A DNA stretch of 64,000 nt from Faecalibacter rhinopitheci (GCF_015234135.1 NZ_JADGIK010000006.1:62001-126000), one strand, 5' to 3'; positions 36,911 through 46,508 are shown, numbered from the stretch's first letter. Translations and numbers: made by a program. Notes: generated from the sequence alone by a model not told the origin.

Positions 36911-39235
36911 TTATTGTTCAATAATTTCTTCTTGAGAATTATCGGGAGCATCTTGATTAATAGATTCTCCAGTACCTTCAATAATATCATTATTATGCGT
37001 TTGATTATATTGATGGAATCCCATTAATGAGGAGCAATCCCATCTAGAATCTATATCGCTAGGTTTTTCAAATTTATCACTTGCTAAGACACCAAATGTA
37101 TTTCCTTTTGCATACACAGATTGCATGTAGTATGCCCATATAGGTAATGCTGTAGCTGCACCTTGTCCCATTGCTGTACCTCCAAAGTGAGCAAATCGAT
37201 CTTCGGCACCAACCCAAACACCAGTAACTAAGTTAGGTGTTAATCCCATATACCATCCATCAGAGTTTTCATTTGTTGTACCTGTTTTACCAGCAACTTC
37301 CGATGTAATTCCATATTTTGTTCTGATCCATGAACCTGTACCACCATCAGAAACACCTTTCATTAAATCAATCATGGTATAAGCAACATATTCGTTTACA
37401 ACCTCACGTGTAGTAGGTGTATAATCACGAATAACTTTTCCTTGCTTATCCTCAATTCTTAAAATTAACTGTGGTTTGATGTAAATTCCACCATTAGCAA
37501 AAGCACTTAATGCTCCAACCATTTCATAAACTGTTAAGTCAGCAGAACCTAATGCAATCGTAGGATCTTTTGTAATTGGAGATTCAACTCCTAAATCACG
37601 ACACATTTGTATAACAGCATCTTCACCAGTTTGCATGATTAGACGAGCTGCTACAACGTTTGTAGATTGAGCTAAAGCTGTTCTTAAAGATTGAGATCCT
37701 CCATATCGTCCATTTGCATTTCTTGGAGACCATTTACCAGGAATACGGTCATTAGATATCGTATGACAAGGTGTTAATCCCAATTGGTTAATTGCTGTAG
37801 CATACACAAATGGTTTAAATGTAGATCCAACTTGACGACGTGCTTGTTTTACATGGTCAAATTTGAAATAATCCCAATTAATACCTCCAACCCAAGCTTT
37901 AATTGTTCCATCTTTTGGATCCATAGACATTAAACCAGCTTGTAAAATGTGCTTATGATATTCAATAGAATCCATTAAAGATTGATTCTTCATGTATTTA
38001 ATTCCTTCCCATGTAAAGAATTTTACTGAATCTCGAGGTTTATTAAATTCATCTCTGATTACTTCATCAGATTTGCCTTCTTCTTTCATTTTTTTGTACA
38101 AATCTGTTCTACGCATAGATTGTTCAAAAATAGATTGACGCTTCTGAGCAGTTACGTTATAGAATGGTGCTAAACTTCTTCCGCGTTGTTCAGCAAAGAA
38201 TTTTTCTTGTGTACCTTTCAAATGCTTTTTAACAGCCTCTTCAGCTAATAATTGCATACGAGAATCTAGCGTAACATAAATTTTTAAACCATCTTTATCA
38301 AGGTTGTAAGTTTTACCTGTTTCTTTTTCATAATCCACAAGCCAAGTTTCAATTTCCTTTCTAAGAGCTGTTTTAAAATAAGCAGAATAAGTTTCATCTT
38401 GTTGAGAAATATACTGTCTATCAGTAACCAAAGGCATATTCTTTAATTGATCTGCTTCTCCTTTAGAAATTTTATTGTACTTAACCATTTGGTCAATTAC
38501 TAAATTTCTTTTTTGCTTAGAGACTTCAGGGTATTTTAAAGGATTAAAAGCAACTGGATTTTGGAACATAGATACTAACGTGGCTGATTCTAGCACATCA
38601 AGATCTTTCGTCGTTTTATTAAAGTAAACTTTTGCCGCAGATTCAATTCCTTTAGCTCCATAGATGAAGTCAAATTTATTAAAATACATCGCAATGATTT
38701 CTTCTTTTGTGTATAGTTTTTCTAACTGTACAGAAGTAACCCATTCTTTAATTTTTTGAAAACCACGCATCATTACATTAGATGAAGGATCTTTTGTGTA
38801 CAGCTGTTTTGCTAACTGTTGGGTAATAGTTGATCCACCACCAGCTTCACCAGCAGAAGTTACTGCACGCATTGCTGCTTTTGCATCTACACCAGCATGT
38901 TCAAAGAAACGAATATCTTCCTTAGCGAGTAAAGCATCTACCAAATGAGGAGGTAAATCTTTATAGTCTACAGGTGTTCGTCGTTCAGTTTCAAAACGAT
39001 CTAATAAAACTCCATCTGAAGATATAATTTCAGATGAAACATAAATATCAGGATTTTCTAAATCACGAACGTTAGGTATTTCACCTAGCCAACCATTAGA
39101 AGCAGCCCAAAATGTTCCTGTAATTCCTAAAATTACAGCAAAAAATCCTAACCAAAGAAGAGTAATAACACTTCTAAACAAAGTCTTATTTTTTCTTGGT
39201 GTAGTTACTTTTTTTGAATTTTTTTTATTCTCCAT
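36911..39235 (-). CDS. Class A penicillin-binding protein (PBP1A type)
   Basis: From the ATG at 39235 the product is 774 residues: cytoplasmic basic N-terminus, a transmembrane anchor at about 20-42, a GT51 glycosyltransferase domain with AKEDIRFFEHAGVD and GGSTITQQLAKQLYT (about 104-165), and a transpeptidase domain with STFKPF (catalytic Ser, about 485), STN (about 541) and KTGTT (about 668). It polymerises and cross-links peptidoglycan. The C-terminal tail is low-complexity and acidic. The chosen start leaves a 7-bp gap to gldH; a longer frame would overlap it. Confidence 0.95.
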   Translation of the reverse strand: MENKKNSKKVTTPRKNKTLFRSVITLLWLGFFAVILGITGTFWAASNGWLGEIPNVRDLENPDIYVSSEIISSDGVLLDRFETERRTPVDYKDLPPHLVDALLAKEDIRFFEHAGVDAKAAMRAVTSAGEAGGGSTITQQLAKQLYTKDPSSNVMMRGFQKIKEWVTSVQLEKLYTKEEIIAMYFNKFDFIYGAKGIESAAKVYFNKTTKDLDVLESATLVSMFQNPVAFNPLKYPEVSKQKRNLVIDQMVKYNKISKGEADQLKNMPLVTDRQYISQQDETYSAYFKTALRKEIETWLVDYEKETGKTYNLDKDGLKIYVTLDSRMQLLAEEAVKKHLKGTQEKFFAEQRGRSLAPFYNVTAQKRQSIFEQSMRRTDLYKKMKEEGKSDEVIRDEFNKPRDSVKFFTWEGIKYMKNQSLMDSIEYHKHILQAGLMSMDPKDGTIKAWVGGINWDYFKFDHVKQARRQVGSTFKPFVYATAINQLGLTPCHTISNDRIPGKWSPRNANGRYGGSQSLRTALAQSTNVVAARLIMQTGEDAVIQMCRDLGVESPITKDPTIALGSADLTVYEMVGALSAFANGGIYIKPQLILRIEDKQGKVIRDYTPTTREVVNEYVAYTMIDLMKGVSDGGTGSWIRTKYGITSEVAGKTGTTNENSDGWYMGLTPNLVTGVWVGAEDRFAHFGGTAMGQGAATALPIWAYYMQSVYAKGNTFGVLASDKFEKPSDIDSRWDCSSLMGFHQYNQTHNNDIIEGTGESINQDAPDNSQEEIIEQ

Positions 39236-39242
39236 GTTATAA

Positions 39243-39722
39243 TTAATCAGCGGTTTGATCAACAATCAAACTGATATCTTCTATTCCTATAAGTTTATCA
39301 GATCTCATACCGTGCCATACTTTTAATTTATATGTACCAGTATCTTTAACCTGTAGATTCTCCCTAAAAACAAGTAACATTTCTTTTGTATTCATTCCTT
39401 TGCCAATCCAAGTTCCATCAGGATTTGCAATGTAATACTGTAAAGTATCAACCATTTCATTTCCTTTAGGATCAGTAAATTTTGTAAACAAATAAATATT
39501 ACTGTATTCGTAATCCATATTATTTCTAAAAACAAACCCAAGATTAACCTTAGCTAAAGTAGAATCTTTAACATCAAAAGAATATTCTAAAGGTTTGTTA
39601 CTTAACCATTTTCCTTTAATATCCTTAGTTTCTTGATGAAAATGTTTAGACTCACAAGATGAGAATAATAATATCAAGATGATAAAAAAACTACTGTTTC
39701 GGATTATCTGGCTTTGGTCCAC
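39243..39722 (-). CDS. gldH: Gliding motility lipoprotein GldH
   Basis: A GTG at 39722 gives a 159-residue lipoprotein whose signal peptide ends in LLFSSC (Cys23); a longer frame from 39812 would place about 50 unusual residues before the lipobox. The mature part matches GldH (GKWLSNKPLEYSFDVKDS, FVFRNNMDYEYSNIYLF, PDGTWIGKGM). GldH is one of the lipoproteins needed for gliding in Flavobacterium, though it is also kept in non-gliding relatives. It overlaps the end of ricT by 32 nt and precedes the PBP gene, the usual order ricT-gldH-PBP. Confidence 0.88.
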   Translation of the reverse strand: MDQSQIIRNSSFFIILILLFSSCESKHFHQETKDIKGKWLSNKPLEYSFDVKDSTLAKVNLGFVFRNNMDYEYSNIYLFTKFTDPKGNEMVDTLQYYIANPDGTWIGKGMNTKEMLLVFRENLQVKDTGTYKLKVWHGMRSDKLIGIEDISLIVDQTAD

Positions 39723-41292
39723 GATTAAATCTTTTTTTGTTTTTGCTTTTAGGTTTTGTTCCTTCTGTTTGAGCTTGATCACCGGCTTGATCAGTGTTCT
39801 TAGGTTCAGCATTTTTATTAGGCTGATTTTTCTGAACGGTAGGTTTCTTAGCTAGTGCAGCAGGATTGGTATTTTTAGCTTCAGCATTTTGGTTTTGACC
39901 TTGCTGAGGTTTTTGTTGATTCGGATTCTTACGCTGATTCGGATTCTTCTTCTTCGCAGGTAATGGATTTTGTCCTTCAGTCAACGTTTGTGTTTTAACC
40001 TCTTGGTTTTGAGGTTTAGCATTTGGATTCTGATTCGGATTTTTCTTTTTGCGTTGATTTGGATTCTGTTTTTTAGGTTGTTGATTCGGATTTCTATCTT
40101 TCTCTACAACTTCAACGTTAGTTTGCTTAGCTGCATTAACAGCTGTATTATTATTTGCTTTTGGTTTAGCTTTTACCCTTTTACGTTTGATTTTCTCTTT
40201 ACGTTCAAAGCGTTCTAAAGAATTTTCTTCAATTACATCTGAAAAATCTGGTATATTTTCGATGATATTTTTAGCTAAATCTTCTAAAGGTTCAGTTTTC
40301 TTTCCGTTTTTATTCATTAATAAAAACTCTTGTACATCTTCTATTGGAAATTTGTACCAAACTACACTTCCTCTTTCATATGAAAACCACATTTCTTTTT
40401 TGAAAACATCAATTTTCACACATTGAGCAAAACCTTTCTCAGTCTCAAATTTGCTTTCGATTGAAGGGAAATGATTTAATGCATCTAAATATGAATCAAG
40501 TTCATAATTTAAACAACATTTTAATTTTCCACATTGTCCAGCTAACTTTTGTGAGTTAATTGATAACTGTTGATAGCGTGCTGCCGCAGTACTTACTGAA
40601 CGGAAATCTGTTAACCATGTTGAACAGCAAAGTTCTCGTCCACAAGAACCAATTCCTCCAATTTTGGCCGCTTCTTGGCGGAAACCAATTTGTTTCATTT
40701 CAATTCTTACGCTAAATTTACTCGCGTATTCCTTGATAAGTTGACGGAAATCAACACGTCCTTCTGCGGTATAGTAAAATGTTACTTTAGCCCCATCACC
40801 TTGGTATTCTACATCACAAATCTTCATTTCCAAATCAAGCTTTTTAGCCATGATTCGGGCATCAATCATTGTTTGTTTTTCTTTTTCTCGAAACTCTTGC
40901 CAAGTTTCTACATCTTTTTGGTTGGCTTTACGATATACCTTTTTTATATCTTCACCTTCCCAAGAAAGATTTTTCTTTTTCATTTGGATTCTAACCAGTT
41001 CTCCGGTAAGTGTAACAATTCCAATATCATGTCCAGGAGTTCCCTCTACAGCGATAATTTCACCGACATTAAGAGAGATCCCATTTTCGTTTTTATAATA
41101 GAATTTTCGATCATTTTTAAATCGAACTTCAACGAAATTGAATGGCTCTTGGCCATTTGGTAGTTTCATGTTCGATAACCAATCGAAAACGGATAATTTA
41201 CCGCATCCATCAGCACCAGTTCCACAGGCACCGTTATTGTTACATCCTTTCGGAAGGCCACTAGTAGAAGTCCCACAAGATCCACATCCCAT
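39691..41292 (-). CDS. ricT: RicT/YaaT-like PSP1-domain protein with low-complexity tail
   Basis: The 533-residue protein has a PSP1 domain (about 45-330) with the iron-sulfur-type cysteines of the family (GSCGRELCCSTWL and AGQCGKLKCCLNYEL at about 216-265) and an N-terminal cysteine/glycine-rich stretch MGCGSCG. In Bacillus RicT works with RicA and RicF in RNase Y-mediated RNA maturation; those partners are not in this window. The last 160 or so residues are a disordered, N/P/Q/K-rich tail with repeated NPNQ units. A minus-strand TACCTTTG box at 41328-41321 is the likely promoter. Confidence 0.9.
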   Translation of the reverse strand: MGCGSCGTSTSGLPKGCNNNGACGTGADGCGKLSVFDWLSNMKLPNGQEPFNFVEVRFKNDRKFYYKNENGISLNVGEIIAVEGTPGHDIGIVTLTGELVRIQMKKKNLSWEGEDIKKVYRKANQKDVETWQEFREKEKQTMIDARIMAKKLDLEMKICDVEYQGDGAKVTFYYTAEGRVDFRQLIKEYASKFSVRIEMKQIGFRQEAAKIGGIGSCGRELCCSTWLTDFRSVSTAAARYQQLSINSQKLAGQCGKLKCCLNYELDSYLDALNHFPSIESKFETEKGFAQCVKIDVFKKEMWFSYERGSVVWYKFPIEDVQEFLLMNKNGKKTEPLEDLAKNIIENIPDFSDVIEENSLERFERKEKIKRKRVKAKPKANNNTAVNAAKQTNVEVVEKDRNPNQQPKKQNPNQRKKKNPNQNPNAKPQNQEVKTQTLTEGQNPLPAKKKNPNQRKNPNQQKPQQGQNQNAEAKNTNPAALAKKPTVQKNQPNKNAEPKNTDQAGDQAQTEGTKPKSKNKKRFNRGPKPDNPKQ

Positions 41293-41320
41293 AGCTTCTT
41301 TATTTTTTAAATTGACAACA

Positions 41321-41328
41321 CAAAGGTA
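41321..41328 (-). promoter_or_regulatory. -7 promoter box for ricT-gldH-PBP
   Basis: TACCTTTG on the minus strand, 28 nt before the ricT ATG, directly after the T-run of the upstream terminator. No -33 TTG. Confidence 0.45.
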
Positions 41329-41375
41329 AAAAAAAAAAGTTCTGCTTTATGATTTATGTTACGTTAGCAGAACTT
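41328..41375 (-). terminator. Terminator after the MBL-fold gene
   Basis: On the minus strand AAGTTCTGCT and AGCAGAACTT pair around a 19-nt loop, followed by a long T-run (about 12). Confidence 0.82.
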
Positions 41376-41383
41376 CAATCAAT

Positions 41384-42250
41384 TTATCCAAAAACTTCAG
41401 TAAATGAGAAGGTTTCAGCTAAACGAATTCCTTTTTCGGTACGCTTTAATGTTGCAAGTTCAAATTCAAAATCATGCTCAAAAAAGAGGATATATTCATT
41501 TTCTATAGCTTCATCAAGAAATTTTCCTTTTTCGTCCACTGTAAGTAATGGTCTTGTATCGAATCCTATAACATAAATAAGAGGAATGTTTCCTGTAGTA
41601 GGTATAAGATCAGCGATATAGACTATTTTTTTCCCTTTATAAGTAATTATAGGAAGCATTTGTTTTTCTGTGTGTCCGTCTACAAACATTACGTCAAAAC
41701 CTAAAGGTGTATTTATAATTCTATTTTCACCTTCTTTTGGAAGTGACAACATTTTAAGCTGCCCGCTATCTTGAATAGGTAAAATATTTTCTTTTAAAAA
41801 TGAAGCTTTTTCGCGTGGATTAGGTTCAGTAGCCCAATTCCAATGTCCCTCATTCGACCAAAATGTTGCATTTTTAAAAGCTGGTTCTAAGAATTCCTTA
41901 GAATTATTCCATTGGATTGCTCCTCCACAATGATCAAAATGTAAATGCGTTAAAAATACATCTGTAATATCATCTCTGTGAAAGCCATGTTTAGCCAAAG
42001 ATTGGTCTAAAGTGACATCTCCAAATAGATAATAAAAAGAAAAGAATTTTTCGTTCTGTTTATTTCCAATCCCCGTATCAATCAAAATCAATCGATCGCC
42101 ATCTTCAATTAATAAGCAACGCATCGCTAGGTTGATTAAATTGTTTGCATCTGCAGGATTTGTTTTATTCCAAATTGTTTTCGGTACTATTCCAAACATT
42201 GCACCTCCATCTAGTTTAAAATAGCCAGTTTCTATTGGGTATAATTTCAT
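41384..42250 (-). CDS. MBL-fold metallo-hydrolase
   Basis: The 288-residue protein has the metallo-beta-lactamase zinc motif HLHFDHCGG at about 109-117, a VDGHTEKQ histidine near 210 and IVYIADLIP (aspartate, about 228). The N-terminus MKLYPIETGYFKLDGGAMFG is that of a large quorum-quenching lactonase/hydrolase-like subgroup in Bacteroidota. Reaction cannot be given from sequence. Single-gene unit with own terminator. Confidence 0.85.
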   Translation of the reverse strand: MKLYPIETGYFKLDGGAMFGIVPKTIWNKTNPADANNLINLAMRCLLIEDGDRLILIDTGIGNKQNEKFFSFYYLFGDVTLDQSLAKHGFHRDDITDVFLTHLHFDHCGGAIQWNNSKEFLEPAFKNATFWSNEGHWNWATEPNPREKASFLKENILPIQDSGQLKMLSLPKEGENRIINTPLGFDVMFVDGHTEKQMLPIITYKGKKIVYIADLIPTTGNIPLIYVIGFDTRPLLTVDEKGKFLDEAIENEYILFFEHDFEFELATLKRTEKGIRLAETFSFTEVFG

Positions 42251-42412
42251 TTTTGTGGTTTTAATAGTTTTATTTTAGAAATGATTTTTAAATGGAATCA
42301 TTTAAAATCATATTATCCAATACAGCGAAGATAAAAAAATAGAATATTTTAAAATAAACATTCATTATTGTATTGAACGACTTAAATTTGTATAAAATTT
42401 ATATATAAGCAA

Positions 42413-43924
42413 ATGGCTAAAGAAGTTCGTGTAAGATTTGCGCCGAGTCCAACAGGTGCATTACATATTGGAGGAGTACGTACGGCGTTATACAATTATC
42501 TTTTCGCAAAGCATCATAATGGTAAATTCTTATTAAGAATTGAGGATACAGATCAAACTCGCTTTGTAGAGGCTGCTGAACAATATATTATTGATTCGTT
42601 AAAATGGTTGGGATTAACTCCAGACGAAGGAGTAGGATTTGGAGGAGAATTAGGACCTTACCGTCAGTCTGAACGTAAAGAAATTTATAAAGGTTACGTT
42701 GAAGAATTATTAGCGAACGGAAAAGCATATTATGCATTTGATACAGCTGAAGAATTAGATACAGCTCGTGCTAAAGCCGAAGAAAATAAAGAAACATTTA
42801 TCTACAATTGGTCTACTCGTGGACAATTAAAAAACTCATTATCGCTATCTAAAGAGGAAACGCAAGCTTTGTTGGATGCAAACACACCATACGTAGTTCG
42901 ATTTATGATTGAAGATACACGTACTGTGTTATTAGATGACATGATTCGTGGTAAAATTTCGATTGATGCATCTACTTTAGATGATAAGGTATTATTTAAA
43001 TCGGATGGAATGCCAACTTACCACTTAGCAAATATTGTGGATGATCATTTAATGGAAATTACACACGTTATTCGTGGTGAAGAGTGGTTACCATCTATGG
43101 CTTTACACGAATTATTATATGATGCATTTGGATGGGAAGCGCCTCGTTTCGCTCACTTACCATTAATCCTTAAGCCAGAAGGTAAGGGAAAATTAAGTAA
43201 GCGTGATGGTGATAAACACGGTTTCCCGGTATTCCCAATGGAGTGGAAGACTGAAGAAGGAATTGCAAAAGGATATAAACAAGAAGGCTATTTCCCCGAT
43301 GCAGTTTTAAATATGTTAGCATTATTAGGATGGAGCTCAGGAACTGATCAAGAAATCTATACGATGGATGAATTGATTGAACAATTTTCTTTAGAAAAAG
43401 TTTCTAAATCAGGTGCACGTTTTTCACCAGATAAAGCCGTATGGTTTAATAATCAATATTTACAGCAAAAATCTGCAGAAGAATTATTACCAGCTTTTCA
43501 AGAGGTTTTAAAAACTGAAGGGGTTGAACTAAATAATACATTAGATATTCAAGTAATTGAATTATTAAAAGAGCGAGCAAATTTCGTAAAAGATATTTTT
43601 GAACAAGGAAAATTCTTTTATACAGCACCAACATCATACGATGAAAAAGCTGCAAAAAAAGCTTGGAAAGATGATTCAAAAGAAATCTTAACGAAATTTA
43701 TTGAAGTTCTAAATTCAACTGAATTTAATGCTGAAATATTGCACGATGCAATGGCTAATTTTGTAACAGCACAAGAAATAGGTTTTGGTAAAATTGGAAT
43801 GCCTTTACGTTTAAGTTTAGTAGGAGCATTACAAGGTCCAGATGTCCCAGTAATTATGGCAATGTTAGGAAAAGATGAAACGATAGCTCGTATCAATAAA
43901 ATTATTGAAACATTAGAAGCTTAA
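42413..43924 (+). CDS. gltX: Glutamate-tRNA ligase
   Basis: The 503-residue class I synthetase has RFAPSPTGALHIGGVRTALY with HIGG at about 18-21, RIEDTDQTR at about 42-50 and the KMSKS-equivalent KLSKRDG at about 262. It loads Glu on tRNA-Glu and, depending on GatCAB, may also mischarge tRNA-Gln. A TAAATTTG at 42383-42390 is a possible -7 box. A strong terminator follows. Confidence 0.98.
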   Translation: MAKEVRVRFAPSPTGALHIGGVRTALYNYLFAKHHNGKFLLRIEDTDQTRFVEAAEQYIIDSLKWLGLTPDEGVGFGGELGPYRQSERKEIYKGYVEELLANGKAYYAFDTAEELDTARAKAEENKETFIYNWSTRGQLKNSLSLSKEETQALLDANTPYVVRFMIEDTRTVLLDDMIRGKISIDASTLDDKVLFKSDGMPTYHLANIVDDHLMEITHVIRGEEWLPSMALHELLYDAFGWEAPRFAHLPLILKPEGKGKLSKRDGDKHGFPVFPMEWKTEEGIAKGYKQEGYFPDAVLNMLALLGWSSGTDQEIYTMDELIEQFSLEKVSKSGARFSPDKAVWFNNQYLQQKSAEELLPAFQEVLKTEGVELNNTLDIQVIELLKERANFVKDIFEQGKFFYTAPTSYDEKAAKKAWKDDSKEILTKFIEVLNSTEFNAEILHDAMANFVTAQEIGFGKIGMPLRLSLVGALQGPDVPVIMAMLGKDETIARINKIIETLEA

Positions 43925-43948
43925 TATTTCTCTTTTAATTTAAATAAC

Positions 43949-43982
43949 AAAAGCCCTTGAATATTTCTATTCAAGGGCTTTT
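43949..43982. terminator. Terminator after gltX
   Basis: AAAAGCCCTTGAATA, loop TTTC, TATTCAAGGGCTTTT, 15-bp perfect stem with T-run; probably shared with the convergent DUF779 gene. Confidence 0.92.
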
Positions 43983-44011
43983 TTATAAACTAAAAATAAA
44001 TAATGAAAAAA

Positions 44012-44386
44012 TTATAAATTGAATTTTAGGGGTTTTAAATTTTCTAATTCATCTGGACTAAAAATTCGATAGTTAATTTTAAAAGTTTTTCCTAACGGAA
44101 CTTCTAACGAAAATCCTCCAGCACCAATCGCATCACTCACATCAATTTCAAAATGTGCGTGTTTCCAATATTCAAAAAGATCTTTATCTACCCAAAATTC
44201 GTAGCCATTAATCGTTCCTATGCATACGTCTTTATAGCGCAAATAATACTCATCTTTCTTGAAACATTGGGGTTGTGTTCCTTCACAGCATCCTCCTGCT
44301 TGATAGAACATTAAATCACCGTGTTGTTTTGCAAGTTTATCTATTAAATCTTTTGCTTTTTCTGTAGCATCAATTCTTGAAATCAT
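44012..44386 (-). CDS. DUF779 family protein
   Basis: The 124-residue protein has the DUF779 pattern: YQAGGCCEGTQPQCF with a double cysteine (about 29-43), CIGTINGYEFWVD and a final FSLEVPLGKTFKINYRIF. The family is encoded next to aldehyde dehydrogenases in many bacteria, as here (84 bp after the ALDH stop). Its conserved cysteines and acidic residues suggest a metal or redox role, but none is established to my knowledge. Confidence 0.88.
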   Translation of the reverse strand: MISRIDATEKAKDLIDKLAKQHGDLMFYQAGGCCEGTQPQCFKKDEYYLRYKDVCIGTINGYEFWVDKDLFEYWKHAHFEIDVSDAIGAGGFSLEVPLGKTFKINYRIFSPDELENLKPLKFNL

Positions 44387-44426
44387 TTAAATTATATTTT
44401 TTCGTGGTTCTGCTACATTTATATAA

Positions 44427-44450
44427 GATAGCGTAATATTATACGCTATC
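44427..44450. other. Intercistronic hairpin between the ALDH and DUF779 genes
   Basis: GATAGCGTA, loop ATATTA, TACGCTATC forms a 9-bp perfect stem without a following T-run on either strand. It could be an attenuating or stabilising mRNA element, or an operator. Confidence 0.5.
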
Positions 44451-44469
44451 AAACCTTTATTTTTTTAGA

Positions 44470-45975
44470 CTAAAAGAAGCCCATTTTATTCTTATTGTAA
44501 GATACTAACATGTTCTTAGCTTGTCTGTAATGATCTAACATCATTTTATGATTTTCTCGACCAATACCAGATAGTTTGTACCCACCAAATGGTGCTCCTG
44601 CAGGATAATTATGATAATTATTTACCCAAACACGACCTGCTTGAATAGCTCTTGGAACTTGGTATAATTGATGAGCATCTCTCGTCCAAACGCCAGCACC
44701 TAAACCATAAATTGTATCATTCGCAATTTCAATTGCTTCTGCTTCATCTTTGAAAGTAGTAACAGCCAATACAGGACCAAAAATTTCTTCTTGGAAAACA
44801 CGCATCTTATTATGACCTTTTAATAAAGTAGGTTTGATGTAATAACCTGATTCGCATTCACCTTGTAATTGATTTGCACCACCACCAGTTAAAACTTCAG
44901 CACCTTCTTCTTTCCCTAAATTGATATAACTTAATATTTTATCATATTGAATTTGTGAAGCTTGTGCACCAATCATAGTTTCAGGATCTAATGGATTTCC
45001 AGCTTTAATAGCATTTACACGTTCTACGACTCTTTCTAAAAATTTATCAGCTATAGATTCTTGAATTAACAAACGAGAAGGACAAGTACAAATTTCTCCT
45101 TGATTTAAGGCGAACAATACAGCACCTTCAATTGCTTTATCCAAGAACTCATCATCATGATCCATTACTGATTCAAAGAATACGTTCGGAGATTTTCCTC
45201 CTAATTCTAGTGTAACAGGAATAATATTTTCTGTAGCATATTGCATTACATAACGTCCAGTTGCTGTAGATCCAGTAAAAGCAGCTTTAGAAATTTTAGG
45301 ATTAGTAACTAATGGTCGACCTAATTCAGAACCAAAACCATTAACGATATTTACCACTCCTGGAGGTAATAAATCTCCAATAATTTCGAATAAATAAAGA
45401 ATAGAAATTGGCGTAGACTCTGCAGGTTTAAGAACGACACAATTTCCTGCAGCCAAAGCAGGGGCTAATTTCCATATAGCCATTAAAATTGGGAAATTCC
45501 AAGGTATAATCTGTGCAATGACTCCCATCGGTTCATATACAATAATAGATACGGTATCTTTATCTAATTCGTTTAGCGAACCCTCTTCAGCACGTATAAC
45601 TGAAGCAAAATATCTAAAATGATCAATTGCTAAGGGAATATCAGCATTAAGCGTTTCACGAACGGGTTTCCCATTATCATAAGTTTCTACTGCAGCAATA
45701 TCTTGAAGGGTCTGTTCCATACGATCAGCAATTTTATTTAATAAAATGCTTCTTTCTGTTGGAGAAGTTTTACTCCAAGTCTGGAAAGCTTCATATGCAG
45801 CATCAACAGCAAGGGTTAAGTCTTCTTCTGATGAATGAGCAGCTTTTGAAAATACTTTTCCTGTTAAAGGTGTTACAACATCAAAATAATTTCCATTAAC
45901 TGGTGGCGTAAATTTTCCGTTGATATAATTATCATACTTATCTTTTAGTTGAGGTAAGTTTATTAAGTTTCCCAT
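44470..45975 (-). CDS. NAD(P)-dependent aldehyde dehydrogenase
   Basis: The 501-residue enzyme shows the ALDH motifs: PWNFPILMAIWKLAPALAAGN (about 159-179, co-enzyme side), the Glu motif VTLELGGKSPNVF (about 256-268) and the catalytic cysteine in NQGEICTCPSRL (about 293-304), with a second cysteine two residues on. It belongs with the ExaC/AldB-type acetaldehyde/aliphatic aldehyde dehydrogenases, which pair with DUF779. Oxidation of aldehydes to acids; substrate inferred only. Same strand as DUF779; an iron alcohol dehydrogenase lies about 2.5 kb away on the other strand. Confidence 0.92.
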   Translation of the reverse strand: MGNLINLPQLKDKYDNYINGKFTPPVNGNYFDVVTPLTGKVFSKAAHSSEEDLTLAVDAAYEAFQTWSKTSPTERSILLNKIADRMEQTLQDIAAVETYDNGKPVRETLNADIPLAIDHFRYFASVIRAEEGSLNELDKDTVSIIVYEPMGVIAQIIPWNFPILMAIWKLAPALAAGNCVVLKPAESTPISILYLFEIIGDLLPPGVVNIVNGFGSELGRPLVTNPKISKAAFTGSTATGRYVMQYATENIIPVTLELGGKSPNVFFESVMDHDDEFLDKAIEGAVLFALNQGEICTCPSRLLIQESIADKFLERVVERVNAIKAGNPLDPETMIGAQASQIQYDKILSYINLGKEEGAEVLTGGGANQLQGECESGYYIKPTLLKGHNKMRVFQEEIFGPVLAVTTFKDEAEAIEIANDTIYGLGAGVWTRDAHQLYQVPRAIQAGRVWVNNYHNYPAGAPFGGYKLSGIGRENHKMMLDHYRQAKNMLVSYNKNKMGFF

Positions 45976-46066
45976 AATTGTTTAAAGTTGAATTGATTAC
46001 TTTGTTTCTAAATTAATATTTATTCTTTAAAAAATATGTTTATAAAAAGTTAATTAACATTGGTAT

Positions 46067-46074
46067 TAAATTTG
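46067..46074 (+). promoter_or_regulatory. -7 promoter box for tmRNA
   Basis: TAAATTTG matches TAnnTTTG and lies 39 nt before the tmRNA 5' end, a distance like that at tRNA-Arg. No -33 TTG at normal spacing. Confidence 0.45.
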
Positions 46075-46113
46075 TAAGTTTGTCATCCATCTTAAATGAT
46101 GAACTTATTACAT

Positions 46114-46508
46114 GGGGCTGACTGGTTTTGACAGCAAGGCCAATGTGTAAGTAAGCATGCAGTGAAATGTTGTGTACTCACTTTAATCAGGCACTTCAAC
46201 TTTTTAACTGGCAACGAAGAGTACGCTTTAGCTGCATAATTCTGAATCAAGTAGGAATTTGCCCAGTCTGTATTAGATACAGAAGCTGAATGTCCCTCAA
46301 AAGCCTTGACTTACGGCGTTTGATTAAGGGACACGGGAAAGTAAGAATAGGAATCCTAGTGCATCGGATGGGTTCCGAGATTTTAAGATGATAAGCGGTT
46401 GACAGAGTGTTTGTTCTCAGTTAATCGTCGAAAATTAAGAATAAACTAAGCATGTAGAAAGCTTATGTGTTGCTTGTTTGGACGCGGGTTCGAATCCCGC
46501 CAGCTCCA
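46114..46508 (+). ncRNA. ssrA: tmRNA (SsrA), tag GNEEYALAA
   Basis: The 395-nt sequence starts GGGGCTGACTGGTTTTGACA and ends GGGTTCGAATCCCGCCAGCTCC plus discriminator A, so the tRNA-like ends pair (GGGGCTG with CAGCTCC). A tag reading frame starts at the resume codon GGC at 46210 and ends with TAA at 46237-46239, encoding GNEEYALAA, close to the GExNYALAA-type tags of Bacteroidota. The RNA rescues stalled ribosomes and tags products for ClpXP-type proteolysis. CCA is not encoded. Confidence 0.97.

Noticed and set aside
39970-41163. Several plus-strand frames antisense to ricT
   Set aside because: They mirror the biased composition of ricT (N/P/Q/K tail) and have no promoter or start context.
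46114-46508. tmRNA 3' end as an integration (att) site for a mobile element
   Set aside because: No integrase, no repeated 3' end copy and no foreign genes nearby.
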